From: Ketobacter sp963922875
GTDB lineage: Bacteria > Pseudomonadota > Gammaproteobacteria > Pseudomonadales > Ketobacteraceae
Direction of reading: 5' to 3'
Length of the DNA: 64,000 nucleotides
NCBI GenBank assembly: GCA_963922875.1
Contig: CAWUJH010000002.1
Span: 372,001-436,000, forward strand
The position numbers and the translations under genes are program-made. The notes beneath the pieces were generated by a model. The model ran no database searches. It saw only the letters and a program-made list of their open reading frames with translations, and was not told where the DNA came from. Of this stretch, positions 24,911-34,475 are shown one piece after another (position 1 is the first letter of the stretch; every line of letters starts with the position of its first letter).

Positions 24911-25828
24911 TCAGGGTTGCTTCAAGTAACGATGGATGTTCAAAGCACGAATATAGACTGTAGCATCAATCTGTGTGTCCCAGCGGGTCAAGCGTTCCAC
25001 ATTGTTTTCATTCGCGTCTGGGTTTTCACGCCACACAAATTTAGGCAACTTGGGATCCTGACTTAAAACTATACCCGAAATGGTGACCGCCTTTCGTTGT
25101 GGTATTTCATTTTCAAGCCACACAAGGTTTGCCCTCAGCTGGTTTGGCAATTTCTTTTTCATCGCTAGTTTTTCGCCGCTGGGAATGTTTGATAGCAGCG
25201 ACAAGGCCGTATGCATGGCCTTTGGATTGGTGAGGTTTTGTGCCAGTTCAACGGCTTCTTTGTGGGTGATGGAGACAATGGCAGAGTGAGTCTTGGCCCA
25301 TGTCCAGCTTATGGAACGCAGATTTGGCGGCAGGACACGTATTTTTGCGTAGCATTTTAACAGGTCTAGTCGATTGATGCCGGCCTGCTTGAGCGCAAGG
25401 CTGAGTTCGTCGGTGCGTCGACCTTCCTTTTGTAGGACTCGTTCTACTAATTTGTCTACTCGAGTTTTATCGCCCGTACCGTGTTTACGGATTTCCATAA
25501 TTATGGCTTGAAACTGGGACTTGTGTTGGTTGAGTTGTTCGGCAAGTTGTAACGTGGTTTTTGAGCAACACAGTAATCCCGCTTCTAGCGATTCGTTGCC
25601 AGCGTCTGGGTGCCATAATTGTGTGAGTGATTGTGCCGCTTGTTTGCGGGCAAGGGCTTCGGGGCCATCAAAGGTTGGTAATATCCACGGCAATCCCTGG
25701 TCTGATTTTATGGAATTGGAAAACTCATGACAGGACTGACTGAGGCGGTCGAAGCGCTTGAGTAATTGAATAACAAGGTCATAGAACACAGTAAAAGGGC
25801 CATCGTAATTTTCTAGATAATATACCAT
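24911..25828 (-). CDS. tus: Tus-like DNA replication terminus-binding protein
   Basis: The 305-residue protein resembles Tus over its central part (LDLLKCYAKIRVL, then SWTWAKTHSAIVSITHKEAV, corresponding to the E. coli stretch LTVLHDPATLRFGWANKHI...HRDEV) and at the C-terminus (YIRALNIHRYL against LIIPRLHLYV). Tus binds Ter sites and blocks the replicative helicase in one direction. Length is nearly that of E. coli Tus (309). Identity is low, so DNA specificity may differ. I saw no convincing Ter sequence next to it. Confidence 0.72.
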   Translation of the reverse strand: MVYYLENYDGPFTVFYDLVIQLLKRFDRLSQSCHEFSNSIKSDQGLPWILPTFDGPEALARKQAAQSLTQLWHPDAGNESLEAGLLCCSKTTLQLAEQLNQHKSQFQAIIMEIRKHGTGDKTRVDKLVERVLQKEGRRTDELSLALKQAGINRLDLLKCYAKIRVLPPNLRSISWTWAKTHSAIVSITHKEAVELAQNLTNPKAMHTALSLLSNIPSGEKLAMKKKLPNQLRANLVWLENEIPQRKAVTISGIVLSQDPKLPKFVWRENPDANENNVERLTRWDTQIDATVYIRALNIHRYLKQP

Positions 25829-25957
25829 CTCCGTGAATGGTTGGCTATATAGTTTAGGTCGCCAGAAACAGACTATAGGTAAAGAGTCTGGCTACACGTA
25901 AAAGGAGCATCAGGGGTGATGCTCCAGGCGCGGACAAACCAGTGGTGCAAGGAGAGT

Positions 25958-27499
25958 TTAGCTAGTTGTTGCGGACGCCAGCGGACTATCGGTGATGGGA
26001 GCTTTTTCTATAGAGTGAAAAGTGTAGTCAGACTCTTTCACTTTAAGAGTTTCCAGCCAAAACCGCCAAGTAGACTTTGGCCACACCGCGAAATTTTTAC
26101 CGCTGGCGTCAGCGTACCAACTTGTACAGCCCGTTGCCCACACAGTTTTCTTCATTTTCTTCTGCAGCATGTGGTTGAATTTACGTTGCACCGAAGCTTT
26201 TACATCCATATAGCTTTGCTGTTTTTTATCCAGCAGTTTCATGCTTTCAAGAATATAGTGTACTTGGGCTTCAATCATAAAGATGATGGAGTTGTGTCCC
26301 AGGCCCGCGTTAGGGCCAACCAGCTGCCAAAGATTGGGATAGCCAGAAGCGATCGTACCTAAATAGCACTCAACGCTTTCTTTCCAGTCATCTTGCAAGC
26401 GTCGCCCCCCTAGGCCTTTGACTTCAAAATGTTTCATGTAAATTCTTGGATCTACAATGAATCCGGTGCCTAATATTATGCAATCAGCGGGTCTTTCTAC
26501 GCCGTCATTAGTGACTATGCTGTGTTCCTTAATCTCCCTGATTCCTTCGGTAACCAAGTCAACATTGTCTCGGTTAAACATCGGATAGTACTTGTTCGAG
26601 ATCAGAATGCGCTTGCAGCCCAGCACATAGTCTGGCGTTAATTTCTTCGCAATATCAGGGTCTTTTACCTGAAACTTAATAAAGTTTTTAGCTATTGCGC
26701 CAGCGGCTTTGGCCAGAGGCGGGTTGAATATGGGCCAGACGCGGGATTCATTGGTCCAATAGAGGCGGTATCGATGAAGGGTGCGCAAGGCGGGTAGATG
26801 TTTGAACAAAGATTTATCTAATGAGGAATAACGTCGTTCGTCGCGAGGAATAACCCAGGCCGGGGTTCTTTGTAAGACTGTGAGTTTTTTCACCTTGGGA
26901 GCAATCTCAGGACAGTACTGAATGGCGCTACCGCCGGTTCCAATGGACACTACATTTTTATCTTTAAGGTCATAATCATGATCCCACTGTGCCGAATGGA
27001 AAACTTTTCCTTTGAATTTATCAAGCCCCTTTATTTTGGGGATTTGGGGTACATGTAATGGGCCACTTGCCAAAATAAAGTGTTGGCAGATATACGCATC
27101 ACCAGTACTGGTTTTTACGGTCCAAGTACCACTTTTTTCATTGAATACAGCGGAATTCACCTCCTGCCCAAAGCGGCAATAGGGGCGGATTCCATATTTT
27201 TCCGTGGTGTCGAGAATATATTGCTGAATTTCCTGCCATGGAGCATAACGTTTGGTCCAATCAGCTTTGGTTTCAAAGGAATAAGAATACATGTGGGATT
27301 GCACATCGCAGGCGCAGCCCGGATAACTGTTATCGCGCCAAGTACCACCTACCTCGTTGGATTTTTCCAGAATGAGAAAATCATGGTTACCTTGCGCTTT
27401 TAGCTTGATGGCCATACACAGGCCACCAAAACCCGCGCCTAAAATAACGACGCCTACTCTTTGTGTTGTTCTTGGTCGGATTGGCGCTTTGCTAGTCAT
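25958..27499 (-). CDS. Flavin monooxygenase, Baeyer-Villiger type
   Basis: The 513-residue protein has an FAD Rossmann motif at residues 17-24 (ILGAGFGG), the Baeyer-Villiger-like fingerprint FKGKVFHSAQWDHD, and a second NADPH site (VVSIGTGGSAIQ). Such enzymes oxidise ketones or aldehydes to esters using NADPH and O2; the substrate is unknown. It is transcribed away from an AraC regulator across a 243-base region with direct repeats and an Anr/FNR box, suggesting inducible, oxygen-related control. Confidence 0.9.
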   Translation of the reverse strand: MTSKAPIRPRTTQRVGVVILGAGFGGLCMAIKLKAQGNHDFLILEKSNEVGGTWRDNSYPGCACDVQSHMYSYSFETKADWTKRYAPWQEIQQYILDTTEKYGIRPYCRFGQEVNSAVFNEKSGTWTVKTSTGDAYICQHFILASGPLHVPQIPKIKGLDKFKGKVFHSAQWDHDYDLKDKNVVSIGTGGSAIQYCPEIAPKVKKLTVLQRTPAWVIPRDERRYSSLDKSLFKHLPALRTLHRYRLYWTNESRVWPIFNPPLAKAAGAIAKNFIKFQVKDPDIAKKLTPDYVLGCKRILISNKYYPMFNRDNVDLVTEGIREIKEHSIVTNDGVERPADCIILGTGFIVDPRIYMKHFEVKGLGGRRLQDDWKESVECYLGTIASGYPNLWQLVGPNAGLGHNSIIFMIEAQVHYILESMKLLDKKQQSYMDVKASVQRKFNHMLQKKMKKTVWATGCTSWYADASGKNFAVWPKSTWRFWLETLKVKESDYTFHSIEKAPITDSPLASATTS

Positions 27500-27586
27500 A
27501 GTTTACCTCTGGTCGCTCGAGTCTTATTAAGTGACTCACTATAAGTTTAGATAATCAGGGTTGGATATGCTCGATGCGGCGCATTA

Positions 27587-27602
27587 ATTGATAGTTTCGG
27601 CC
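27587..27602 (+). promoter_or_regulatory. Direct repeat, copy 1 (candidate AraC-type operator)
   Basis: ATTGATAGTTTCGGCC recurs 121 bases downstream with 14 of 16 bases identical. Paired direct repeats in a divergent region are typical of AraC-family operators. Confidence 0.5.
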
Positions 27603-27628
27603 AAATTGTTTTGCATACATTAAAACAG

Positions 27629-27642
27629 TTGATTTAGATCAA
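27629..27642. promoter_or_regulatory. Perfect FNR/Anr box (TTGAT-N4-ATCAA)
   Basis: TTGATTTAGATCAA is an exact match to the FNR/Anr consensus, located midway between the monooxygenase and AraC gene starts. It implies oxygen-sensitive control of one or both genes. Confidence 0.75.
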
Positions 27643-27707
27643 GCAAGTTAAGTGTTACATGCTCATGGTTGGCTGTTATATTAAGAGTCGTTTCTTTCAA
27701 CAAAAAA

Positions 27708-27723
27708 ATTGGTAGTTTCGGAC
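27708..27723 (+). promoter_or_regulatory. Direct repeat, copy 2 (candidate AraC-type operator)
   Basis: ATTGGTAGTTTCGGAC is the second copy of the 16-base repeat, ending 19 bases before the AraC ATG, where binding would give autoregulation. Confidence 0.5.
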
Positions 27724-27742
27724 TTAAGAGAAATTAAGCTAA

Positions 27743-28756
27743 ATGAGCAAGCGTTCGATCCTGGGTTTTACATACACTTTGCAGGCGCTTCAGGCGTATG
27801 GTGTCAGTCTCGAACCCATCAAAAAAAAGTATGGCATCAGCTTAGAAAAGTTAAGTGCTGAGGGAGAAATCGATCGCTCGCTTGAGTTGAGAGTTTATTG
27901 CGATTTATTGGAGTACGCCCCCCCCACAGACACAGGGTTAAAAATAGGTAAGACCATTAGCTTGGCCGGGTATGGCCCCTTCGCAATGTTGTTATTGACT
28001 TGCTCTGATGCCTGGGAAGCCTTTCAAATTGGTGTTCGCTATCAAGCCTTAACCTACATTTTTGGTAAAATGCAGTTAGATGTGGGTGAAAAAAATTCGA
28101 AGCTTTATTTTGAACCCATACTATTACCGGAAGTATGCCGAAGGTTTCTGATTGATCGGGATATATCCGGCACCTATCAGCTGATCAGGGACATACAGAC
28201 AGCGCTGGGAACCAATCTGTATCCCAAGCTGGTTCGAATCCCTTATCCAAAGCCAGACAATAGTTATGTGTATGAAGAACGCTTTAATTGCCCAATAGAA
28301 TTTGATGCACAACGTGCTGAAGTTATTATTCCAACTGACTATCTTGCCATAGAATTCCCCAGTGCTAATAAGGTAGCCCACTCCTTGTATCGAAATCAGT
28401 GCGACGAGCTGTTGCTGAAGTTGTCGAACCCGAACGAGTTGCTGGTGGAGCAGGTTGAAAGCTACTTATCTTTGTTTGTGGGCTCTTATCCCTCCATCGT
28501 CGAAGTTGCGACTACCTTTGCTATGACGGAACGCAGTTTTCGACGTAAATTGGGCAATGAAGGGGCCAGTTTCAGGTCGCTGCTTGATCAGGTGCGATTT
28601 AAGAAAGCACAGCACCTGCTCCTTAATACCAGTGTTACCGTGGATGCTATAGCCAGTAAACTGGGTTACGCGGAAGCGTCGGCCTTTATTCATGCTTTTC
28701 AGCGTTGGTCTAATCAAACTCCGGCCAAGTTTCGATCGGCTAATACTCGTAAATAA
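27743..28756 (+). CDS. AraC-family transcriptional regulator
   Basis: The 337-residue regulator has an N-terminal ligand-binding region of the OruR/Arabinose_bd type (residues about 20-200; YGPFAMLLLTCSDAWEAF) and a C-terminal pair of helix-turn-helix motifs (MTERSFRRKLGNEG and VDAIASKLGYAEASAFIHAF, ending QTPAKFR). It probably activates the divergent monooxygenase gene in response to that enzyme's substrate. The ATG at 27743 lies 20 bases after the second direct repeat. Confidence 0.92.
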   Translation: MSKRSILGFTYTLQALQAYGVSLEPIKKKYGISLEKLSAEGEIDRSLELRVYCDLLEYAPPTDTGLKIGKTISLAGYGPFAMLLLTCSDAWEAFQIGVRYQALTYIFGKMQLDVGEKNSKLYFEPILLPEVCRRFLIDRDISGTYQLIRDIQTALGTNLYPKLVRIPYPKPDNSYVYEERFNCPIEFDAQRAEVIIPTDYLAIEFPSANKVAHSLYRNQCDELLLKLSNPNELLVEQVESYLSLFVGSYPSIVEVATTFAMTERSFRRKLGNEGASFRSLLDQVRFKKAQHLLLNTSVTVDAIASKLGYAEASAFIHAFQRWSNQTPAKFRSANTRK

Positions 28757-28842
28757 CCAGGGCTACATTAACCTAACTGATTTTGACGAGGCAATGAATA
28801 AGATCTAGCCTTTAACAATGCTTAGTCTAAAGGATATAGATC

Positions 28843-30294
28843 ATGTTTAACGTTGCGTTAATAGTGCGTATGGCTCTGGCTTTAGGCGCTGGCTTGTTTG
28901 CCACCACAGGATATTCCGCGGATCTCCATTTACAGGATTTTACCACCCATTGGGCCAGCTTGTTGGCCATTGCGATTTTTGTGGGCGCTTATATGTTGGT
29001 GATCGGCGAAGAAGCTCTGCATATGCGTAAATCCAAACCGGTGATGGTGGCGGCGGGTGTTATTTGGTTGATCGTCGCCTGGCTTTATAGCTCCCACGGT
29101 GATAATCATACCGCTGAAATTGCGGTTAAGCACAATCTTGAAGAATTCGGCGAGCTGTTTTTGTTTCTGTTAGCGGCCATGACCTATATCAACACTATGG
29201 AAGAGCGGGGCGTATTCAATGCCCTGCGAGTTTGGCTGGTGTCTCAAGGTTTTTCATTACGCACTATTTTCTGGTTAACCGGTGGTTTGGCGTTTTTAAT
29301 TTCACCCATTGCCGATAACTTAACGACCGCGTTGCTTATGTCCACAGTGGCGATGGCCGTAGGTGGTGACAACAAAAAATTTGTCGCTGTTGCTTGTATA
29401 AATATTGTTGTGGCCGCGAATGCAGGGGGGGCTTTTTCACCCTTCGGCGACATTACTACATTAATGGTGTGGCAAAAGGGAATTATCCCGTTTAGTGGCT
29501 TCTTCGTATTAGTGATTCCATCCTTGGTAAACTGGCTGGTACCCGCCTTTATCATGAACCTGACTATTGAATCTTCCAAACCCGCTGAAGTGACCGAAGA
29601 GGCCCATTTGAAGTACGGAGCCTGGGTTGTGGTGGGTTTATTCATCTTAACCATTGTTATGGCGGTTTCTTACCATAACTTTTTTCACTTGCCCCCTGTG
29701 GTGGGCATGATGACAGGATTAGGCATACTCAAGTTGTTTGGTTATTATCTGAAAATAAGGCATCGAAGCAGCTTTTCTAACAGTCAAAAGGATATGTCTG
29801 GCGAAGCCCTCGAGCTAAGCGAAACTACACCCCAAAAACCGGTGGAATCAGAGTTCGATATTTTTAAAAAAATGGAACGTGCCGAATGGGATACCCTGAT
29901 GTTTTTCTATGGCGTTGTTTTATGCGTCGGTGGATTAGGGACACTGGGTTATTTGTCACTGGTGTCGCAACTGCTGTATGTAGAGCTAGGGACCACACCC
30001 GCTAATATCCTGGTAGGATTTCTCAGTGCTGTAGTGGATAACATTCCGGTTATGTTCGCAGTGTTGGCTATGGAGCCCGACATGAATGCTGGTCAGTGGT
30101 TGTTGGTCACATTAACCGCAGGTGTCGGTGGGTCGCTGCTATCCATTGGCTCGGCGGCGGGGGTCGCCGTTATGGGGCAAGCACGGGGCGTATACACGTT
30201 TTTTAGTCATCTAAAGTGGACTTGGGCTATTGCTCTTGGTTACGGTTTGAGTATTTGGGTGCACTTTCTCGTAAACGGTAAACTCTTTCAGTAA
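28843..30294 (+). CDS. nhaD: Na+/H+ antiporter, NhaD type
   Basis: The 483-residue inner-membrane protein has about 12 hydrophobic segments and the NhaD hallmarks ISPIADNLTTALLMS, GGAFSPFGDITTLMVW and a second SAVVDNIPVMFAV segment. It exchanges Na+ or Li+ for protons and is common in marine and haloalkaliphilic gammaproteobacteria. The N-terminus may be a cleaved or membrane-anchoring signal (GLFATTGYSA). A strong hairpin follows the stop, so it is probably a single-gene unit. Confidence 0.93.
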   Translation: MFNVALIVRMALALGAGLFATTGYSADLHLQDFTTHWASLLAIAIFVGAYMLVIGEEALHMRKSKPVMVAAGVIWLIVAWLYSSHGDNHTAEIAVKHNLEEFGELFLFLLAAMTYINTMEERGVFNALRVWLVSQGFSLRTIFWLTGGLAFLISPIADNLTTALLMSTVAMAVGGDNKKFVAVACINIVVAANAGGAFSPFGDITTLMVWQKGIIPFSGFFVLVIPSLVNWLVPAFIMNLTIESSKPAEVTEEAHLKYGAWVVVGLFILTIVMAVSYHNFFHLPPVVGMMTGLGILKLFGYYLKIRHRSSFSNSQKDMSGEALELSETTPQKPVESEFDIFKKMERAEWDTLMFFYGVVLCVGGLGTLGYLSLVSQLLYVELGTTPANILVGFLSAVVDNIPVMFAVLAMEPDMNAGQWLLVTLTAGVGGSLLSIGSAAGVAVMGQARGVYTFFSHLKWTWAIALGYGLSIWVHFLVNGKLFQ

Positions 30295-30317
30295 CGACCT
30301 GCAATCTTCCTAAGTAG

Positions 30318-30344
30318 ACGGCTTGCACCGCAGTTGCAAGCCGT
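30318..30344 (+). terminator. Rho-independent terminator after nhaD
   Basis: ACGGCTTGCA and TGCAAGCCGT form a perfect 10-base-pair stem around a 7-base loop, followed by a short TTTAT tract. Confidence 0.75.
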
Positions 30345-30384
30345 TTATCCTGCTGTCCTCCTTGATAAAAATGAGTAAATCGAG

Positions 30385-31371
30385 ATGTCTTTAAGGCAAC
30401 TGATGGTCGTTGGCCTTTGTGTGTTTTGCAGTGGGGTTTGGGCCGCCGAGACCTATCAGGTACGGCCCTTGTCAGAGATTGCTTTTTATCCTATGCGCAG
30501 TGCTTCAGCCACCGCCCTAAGCTTGAATCAATCTATCTTGAGTGCCCAGATTCAAGCTAATGTTGAATCCATTAAAGTGGGCGTGGCGCAGCAGGTGAAG
30601 CAAGGTGACACCTTGTTGAACTTGGATTGCACTGACTACAGGCTAGCCATGGAGCAGGCCGCCGCCGGTGTCAAAATTGCGAAGGCACGGTTGCAGCTGG
30701 CAGAGAGTCAAAAATCACGCAACGAACAGTTGTTGGGTAAAAAGCTTACTTCGCAGGAAAGCGCCGACACCACTATTGCTGAGTCCATTGCGCGCAGCGG
30801 CGAATTAGAACAAAGCAAAATAGCCCTGCGCCAAGCTACTCTCAATGTTGAACGCTGCACCATACAGGCACCCTTTGATGGTATTGTGCAGGATCGTCTG
30901 ATTAACGAAGGTCAGTTCGCTACCGTGGGTACGCCACTCCTGACTGTTGTGCAAACCGATCAAATGGAGCTTTCTGCTCAAGTAAAACCTGCAGATGTTA
31001 AGCCGTTGGAGCAAGCCAAGGAGCTGTACTTTGACGACGGCAAGCAATACCCTGTGCGTTTGCTAAGAGCCGGTGGCCTGATTGATTCCACTACCCGCAG
31101 CCAGGAAATCCGGTTACAGTTTTTAGCGGTCACACCGCCGCCAGGTAGTGCTGGAAAGCTAGTCTGGCGCGACGCTCAAGCCCATATTAATCCGCAATAT
31201 ATTGTGCAAAGACAGGGTGTTCTGGGGGTGTTTCTGGCGCAGGAAGGGCGCGCTGAATTTGTGCCAATACCGGAGGCTATTCCGGGCCGTCCAGTGCCCA
31301 CCAATCTGGCTCAGGATGTCCTTTTAATTGTCGATGGGCTGGGTCAAATTAAAAATGGGGAGTCACTGTAA
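30385..31371 (+). CDS. RND efflux periplasmic adaptor (membrane fusion protein)
   Basis: The 328-residue exported protein has a signal peptide (residues 1-20, ending SGVWA) and the HlyD/AcrA layout: split lipoyl domain (QVKQGDTLLNLD and CTIQAPFDGIVQDRL) around a coiled-coil hairpin (residues about 85-150). There is no lipobox, so it is soluble or membrane-associated. It ends 5 bases before the RND permease gene and must act as its adaptor. No TolC-type channel gene is adjacent. Confidence 0.9.
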   Translation: MSLRQLMVVGLCVFCSGVWAAETYQVRPLSEIAFYPMRSASATALSLNQSILSAQIQANVESIKVGVAQQVKQGDTLLNLDCTDYRLAMEQAAAGVKIAKARLQLAESQKSRNEQLLGKKLTSQESADTTIAESIARSGELEQSKIALRQATLNVERCTIQAPFDGIVQDRLINEGQFATVGTPLLTVVQTDQMELSAQVKPADVKPLEQAKELYFDDGKQYPVRLLRAGGLIDSTTRSQEIRLQFLAVTPPPGSAGKLVWRDAQAHINPQYIVQRQGVLGVFLAQEGRAEFVPIPEAIPGRPVPTNLAQDVLLIVDGLGQIKNGESL

Positions 31372-31376
31372 ACCCC

Positions 31377-34300
31377 ATGGTATTACTTCGCAGATTTCTC
31401 GAAAACCACGTATTGGCCAACTTGACCTTCTTGCTGATTTTGGTATTAGGTTTTTTGGCCTATCATGATATTCCCAGAGCTCGTGACCCAGATATAAATT
31501 TCAACTGGATTAGTATCGTTACGGTGCTGCCTGGAGCATCTTCCATCGAAGTAGAAAAGCGCATCACTGACCCCATTGAAGACGCGATTAGTCGCACTGT
31601 GAAAGATCTACGCTTTGTTACCAGCACCAGTCGCGATGATATTTCTTCTATCCTGGTACGCTTTAATCAGCTGTCGAAAACCGAATTCCGGGAGCGAATC
31701 GCTGATTTGCGTCGTGAAGTACAGAATGTTTATACAGGGCAACTTCCAGATGAAGCGATAGATCCTGCTATTCGAGAAATAACCACATCTTCCGGTTTTC
31801 CATCAGCAATTATTGCCCTTACATCGAGTTCAATTGATGATGATTTTCGACGCTACTCTGCCAATCTGAAAAAAAAGCTAGAGCGTCTCCAAGGTATCGA
31901 CGAAGTACTCTTGCAGGGTACGGAAGATCCCGAGCTACATATTGCTTTCTACCCGAAGCGGTTACAGGGCCTGGGGGTAAACCCGGTTGATTTGGCCGAT
32001 ACGGTACGGGCCTATTTCAGTGATGTGTCTATTGGTGATATGGAAACAGCTAATGGTCGTTGGCTGGTGCGACTTGCAGGCACCAGTGGCAGCCTGGAAG
32101 AATTGGAATCCTTTCCTGTGGTCACCGCAAAAGGTATCGTCACTTTAGGTAGTCTGGCCGATATTTATCGAACGGCAGCGGAACCCAGTATTCTTGCCAG
32201 TTTTCAGGGTCAACAAGCCATTATGTTGAATGTTAACCGTCAAGAAGGCGCAAATGTTCTCGATCTGCTGGATCGACTGCGAGTGTATATTGATGAAGAA
32301 AACCAGATTCAATCCAGTAATGGCTATAAGCTGCATTTGGTGGACGATCAAACGATCAGTACTCGCGACGCCATTGGTATGATGCAGCGTAATGCGGCGA
32401 TTGGTTTAACTCTGGTGGTAGTGGTGGTGTTTGTTTTTCTGGGTGGGCCTATTGCTCTGCTTACAGGAATAGGCATTCCTTTTACCCTTGCGGCGACCTT
32501 CTTTATCCTTAATAGTCTGGAGATGAGCCTCAATAATAGTGTTTTATTGGGGGTGGTAATCGCCTTGGGAATGTTAGTGGATGATGCGGTAGTGGTGGTT
32601 GAAACCATGTACTACAAATTGCAGCGAGGCACCAGCGCCATTGACGCGTCCATAGAAGCTTTGCAGGAGGTGGCTGGTCCTGTATTTACCTCGGTGCTCA
32701 CTACTGTTTCGGTGTTTTTGCCCTTGATGTTATTGCCGGGAATTTTGGGCGAATTTTTAAGAGTCATTCCCCTGGTGGTATGTATTGCTTTGCTGATTAG
32801 TTTGCTTGAAGCTTTTTGGATGCTGCCGGCCCATGTGTCAGCATTAAAGCTAAATTTTGATAAAGAAACTCGCTTGCAACGCACGCGTCGATTATTTACC
32901 CAAAAGCTTAGACATAACTACAGTTTGCTATTGTTACAGGTGTTGCGTCATCCCTGGCTATCATTAAGCGGGGTGCTGTTAATCGCTGTGTTAGCCATAG
33001 TTTTATTAGCCAGCGGCTTCATTAAATTCAATTTTTTCGCAGCCGATCCGTATCGACTGGTTTATGTGAATGCCGAATTACCCAGCAATAGTACGTTACA
33101 GGAATCTTTAGCGGCCGCCAACGAGCTTGAACAAATCGCTCTCAAAGCAATTGAACCGGCCGAATTGCGTGCGTCAATTGCCTACAGTGGCCAAATGTTT
33201 ACGCAAACGGAACCGCTGTTTGGCGACAACCTGAGTCAGGTTTTTATTAGCTTGAATCCCGTTAGGGAAAATATGCGTGATACCTATGCCTTGATAGAAG
33301 CAGTGGAGCAGGCTGTGGGTACTAAGCTGGGAAAAGCGAAAGTCTCTGTTATTACCCTGGAAGATGGCCCGCCAGTTGGGCAGCCGATTAACGTGAAAGT
33401 GCGGGGCGCAGAGTTCACCGAAATTCAGGCGGCGGTTGACCGGCTGACACAGTATCTGGAATCTTCGGATCTGTTTAAAAATATTTCCGTTGATTTCAAG
33501 CCGGGTAGTCCAGAACTAACTTTAACCCTCAATGGTGATGCTATTCAGCGTTCCGGCATCTCGCCCGGTGTGGTTACCACCGCATTACAGAGCCACGTGG
33601 ATGGGATTTTAATCGGCCAATATCAGAATCTTGGCGAAGAAGTGGATATACGGTTAGTGGCAAACTCAGCTTCCAAGCATAGCTTGGATGGCTTGCTGAA
33701 TGAAACTCTGGCGACACCCGGCGGGCAAACTGTTAGCTTGGCCACGTTGGTGAACACCCAGTATGGCAATGGCTATCAAAATGTGCGTCACTACAATTTT
33801 CTGCGTGCAGTGACTGTGTCGGCCGATATAGACGAATCTCGCACCGACACGGTGGCCGCCAATAACCTAATAAAAGGTTATTGGGCAACTATTCAGGCGG
33901 ATCATCCCACCATCGATTTGGATTTTTCCGGTATGCTGGATGACATTGAGGAAAGCCTGGGTGGTATTAAAATTTTGTTCGCCATGGGTATCGGTTTGGT
34001 TTACCTGATTTTGGGCACTCAGTTCAAAAGTTACTTACAGCCACTGATGATTTTGGTGTCAGTTCCCTTGGCGTTCATCGGCGTTATTTTTGGCCTGATC
34101 CTTACCAATAATCCACTGAGCTTGGCTACCATGTACGGGATTGTTGCATTGTCAGGTATTGCGGTGAATTCAGCCATAGTTTTAATATCTGCAGCCAATG
34201 CCCGTCTGGAGGCGGGGATGAGTCCATTACATGCCACTATCTTTGCGGGGCGTCGCCGTGTTGTGCCTATATTGATTACCTCGGTTACTACCATTGCCGG

Positions 34301-34475
34301 GCTGTTTTCTTTGGCGGCAGGTATCGGTGGAAAGTCTCTGATGTGGGGGCCGGTAGCAACCGCCATTGTTAGTGGCTTGCTGTTCTCCACGGTGCTGGTG
34401 CTGATTGTGATACCCTTAATGTACTATGCTTCAGTGCGGCGTCGACATCTTAAGGTGGCGACTAGCGTCCTTTGA
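31377..34475 (+). CDS. RND efflux permease
   Basis: The 1032-residue inner-membrane pump has the 12-segment RND plan with two large periplasmic loops. The proton-relay acidic pair is visible in TM4 (ALGMLVDDAVVVVE), and the repeat half carries YLILGTQFKSYLQPL. It belongs to the acriflavine-resistance superfamily; the substrate is unknown. It pairs with the upstream adaptor. Its 3' end overlaps the convergent sigma-54 activator gene by 14 bases. Confidence 0.93.
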   Translation: MVLLRRFLENHVLANLTFLLILVLGFLAYHDIPRARDPDINFNWISIVTVLPGASSIEVEKRITDPIEDAISRTVKDLRFVTSTSRDDISSILVRFNQLSKTEFRERIADLRREVQNVYTGQLPDEAIDPAIREITTSSGFPSAIIALTSSSIDDDFRRYSANLKKKLERLQGIDEVLLQGTEDPELHIAFYPKRLQGLGVNPVDLADTVRAYFSDVSIGDMETANGRWLVRLAGTSGSLEELESFPVVTAKGIVTLGSLADIYRTAAEPSILASFQGQQAIMLNVNRQEGANVLDLLDRLRVYIDEENQIQSSNGYKLHLVDDQTISTRDAIGMMQRNAAIGLTLVVVVVFVFLGGPIALLTGIGIPFTLAATFFILNSLEMSLNNSVLLGVVIALGMLVDDAVVVVETMYYKLQRGTSAIDASIEALQEVAGPVFTSVLTTVSVFLPLMLLPGILGEFLRVIPLVVCIALLISLLEAFWMLPAHVSALKLNFDKETRLQRTRRLFTQKLRHNYSLLLLQVLRHPWLSLSGVLLIAVLAIVLLASGFIKFNFFAADPYRLVYVNAELPSNSTLQESLAAANELEQIALKAIEPAELRASIAYSGQMFTQTEPLFGDNLSQVFISLNPVRENMRDTYALIEAVEQAVGTKLGKAKVSVITLEDGPPVGQPINVKVRGAEFTEIQAAVDRLTQYLESSDLFKNISVDFKPGSPELTLTLNGDAIQRSGISPGVVTTALQSHVDGILIGQYQNLGEEVDIRLVANSASKHSLDGLLNETLATPGGQTVSLATLVNTQYGNGYQNVRHYNFLRAVTVSADIDESRTDTVAANNLIKGYWATIQADHPTIDLDFSGMLDDIEESLGGIKILFAMGIGLVYLILGTQFKSYLQPLMILVSVPLAFIGVIFGLILTNNPLSLATMYGIVALSGIAVNSAIVLISAANARLEAGMSPLHATIFAGRRRVVPILITSVTTIAGLFSLAAGIGGKSLMWGPVATAIVSGLLFSTVLVLIVIPLMYYASVRRRHLKVATSVL

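Noticed and set aside
25546..25553. GTTGTAAC, the core of the E. coli Ter site, inside the Tus-like gene
   Set aside because: Only the 8-base core matches and the flanks do not fit the Ter consensus; such a word is expected by chance in a window this size.
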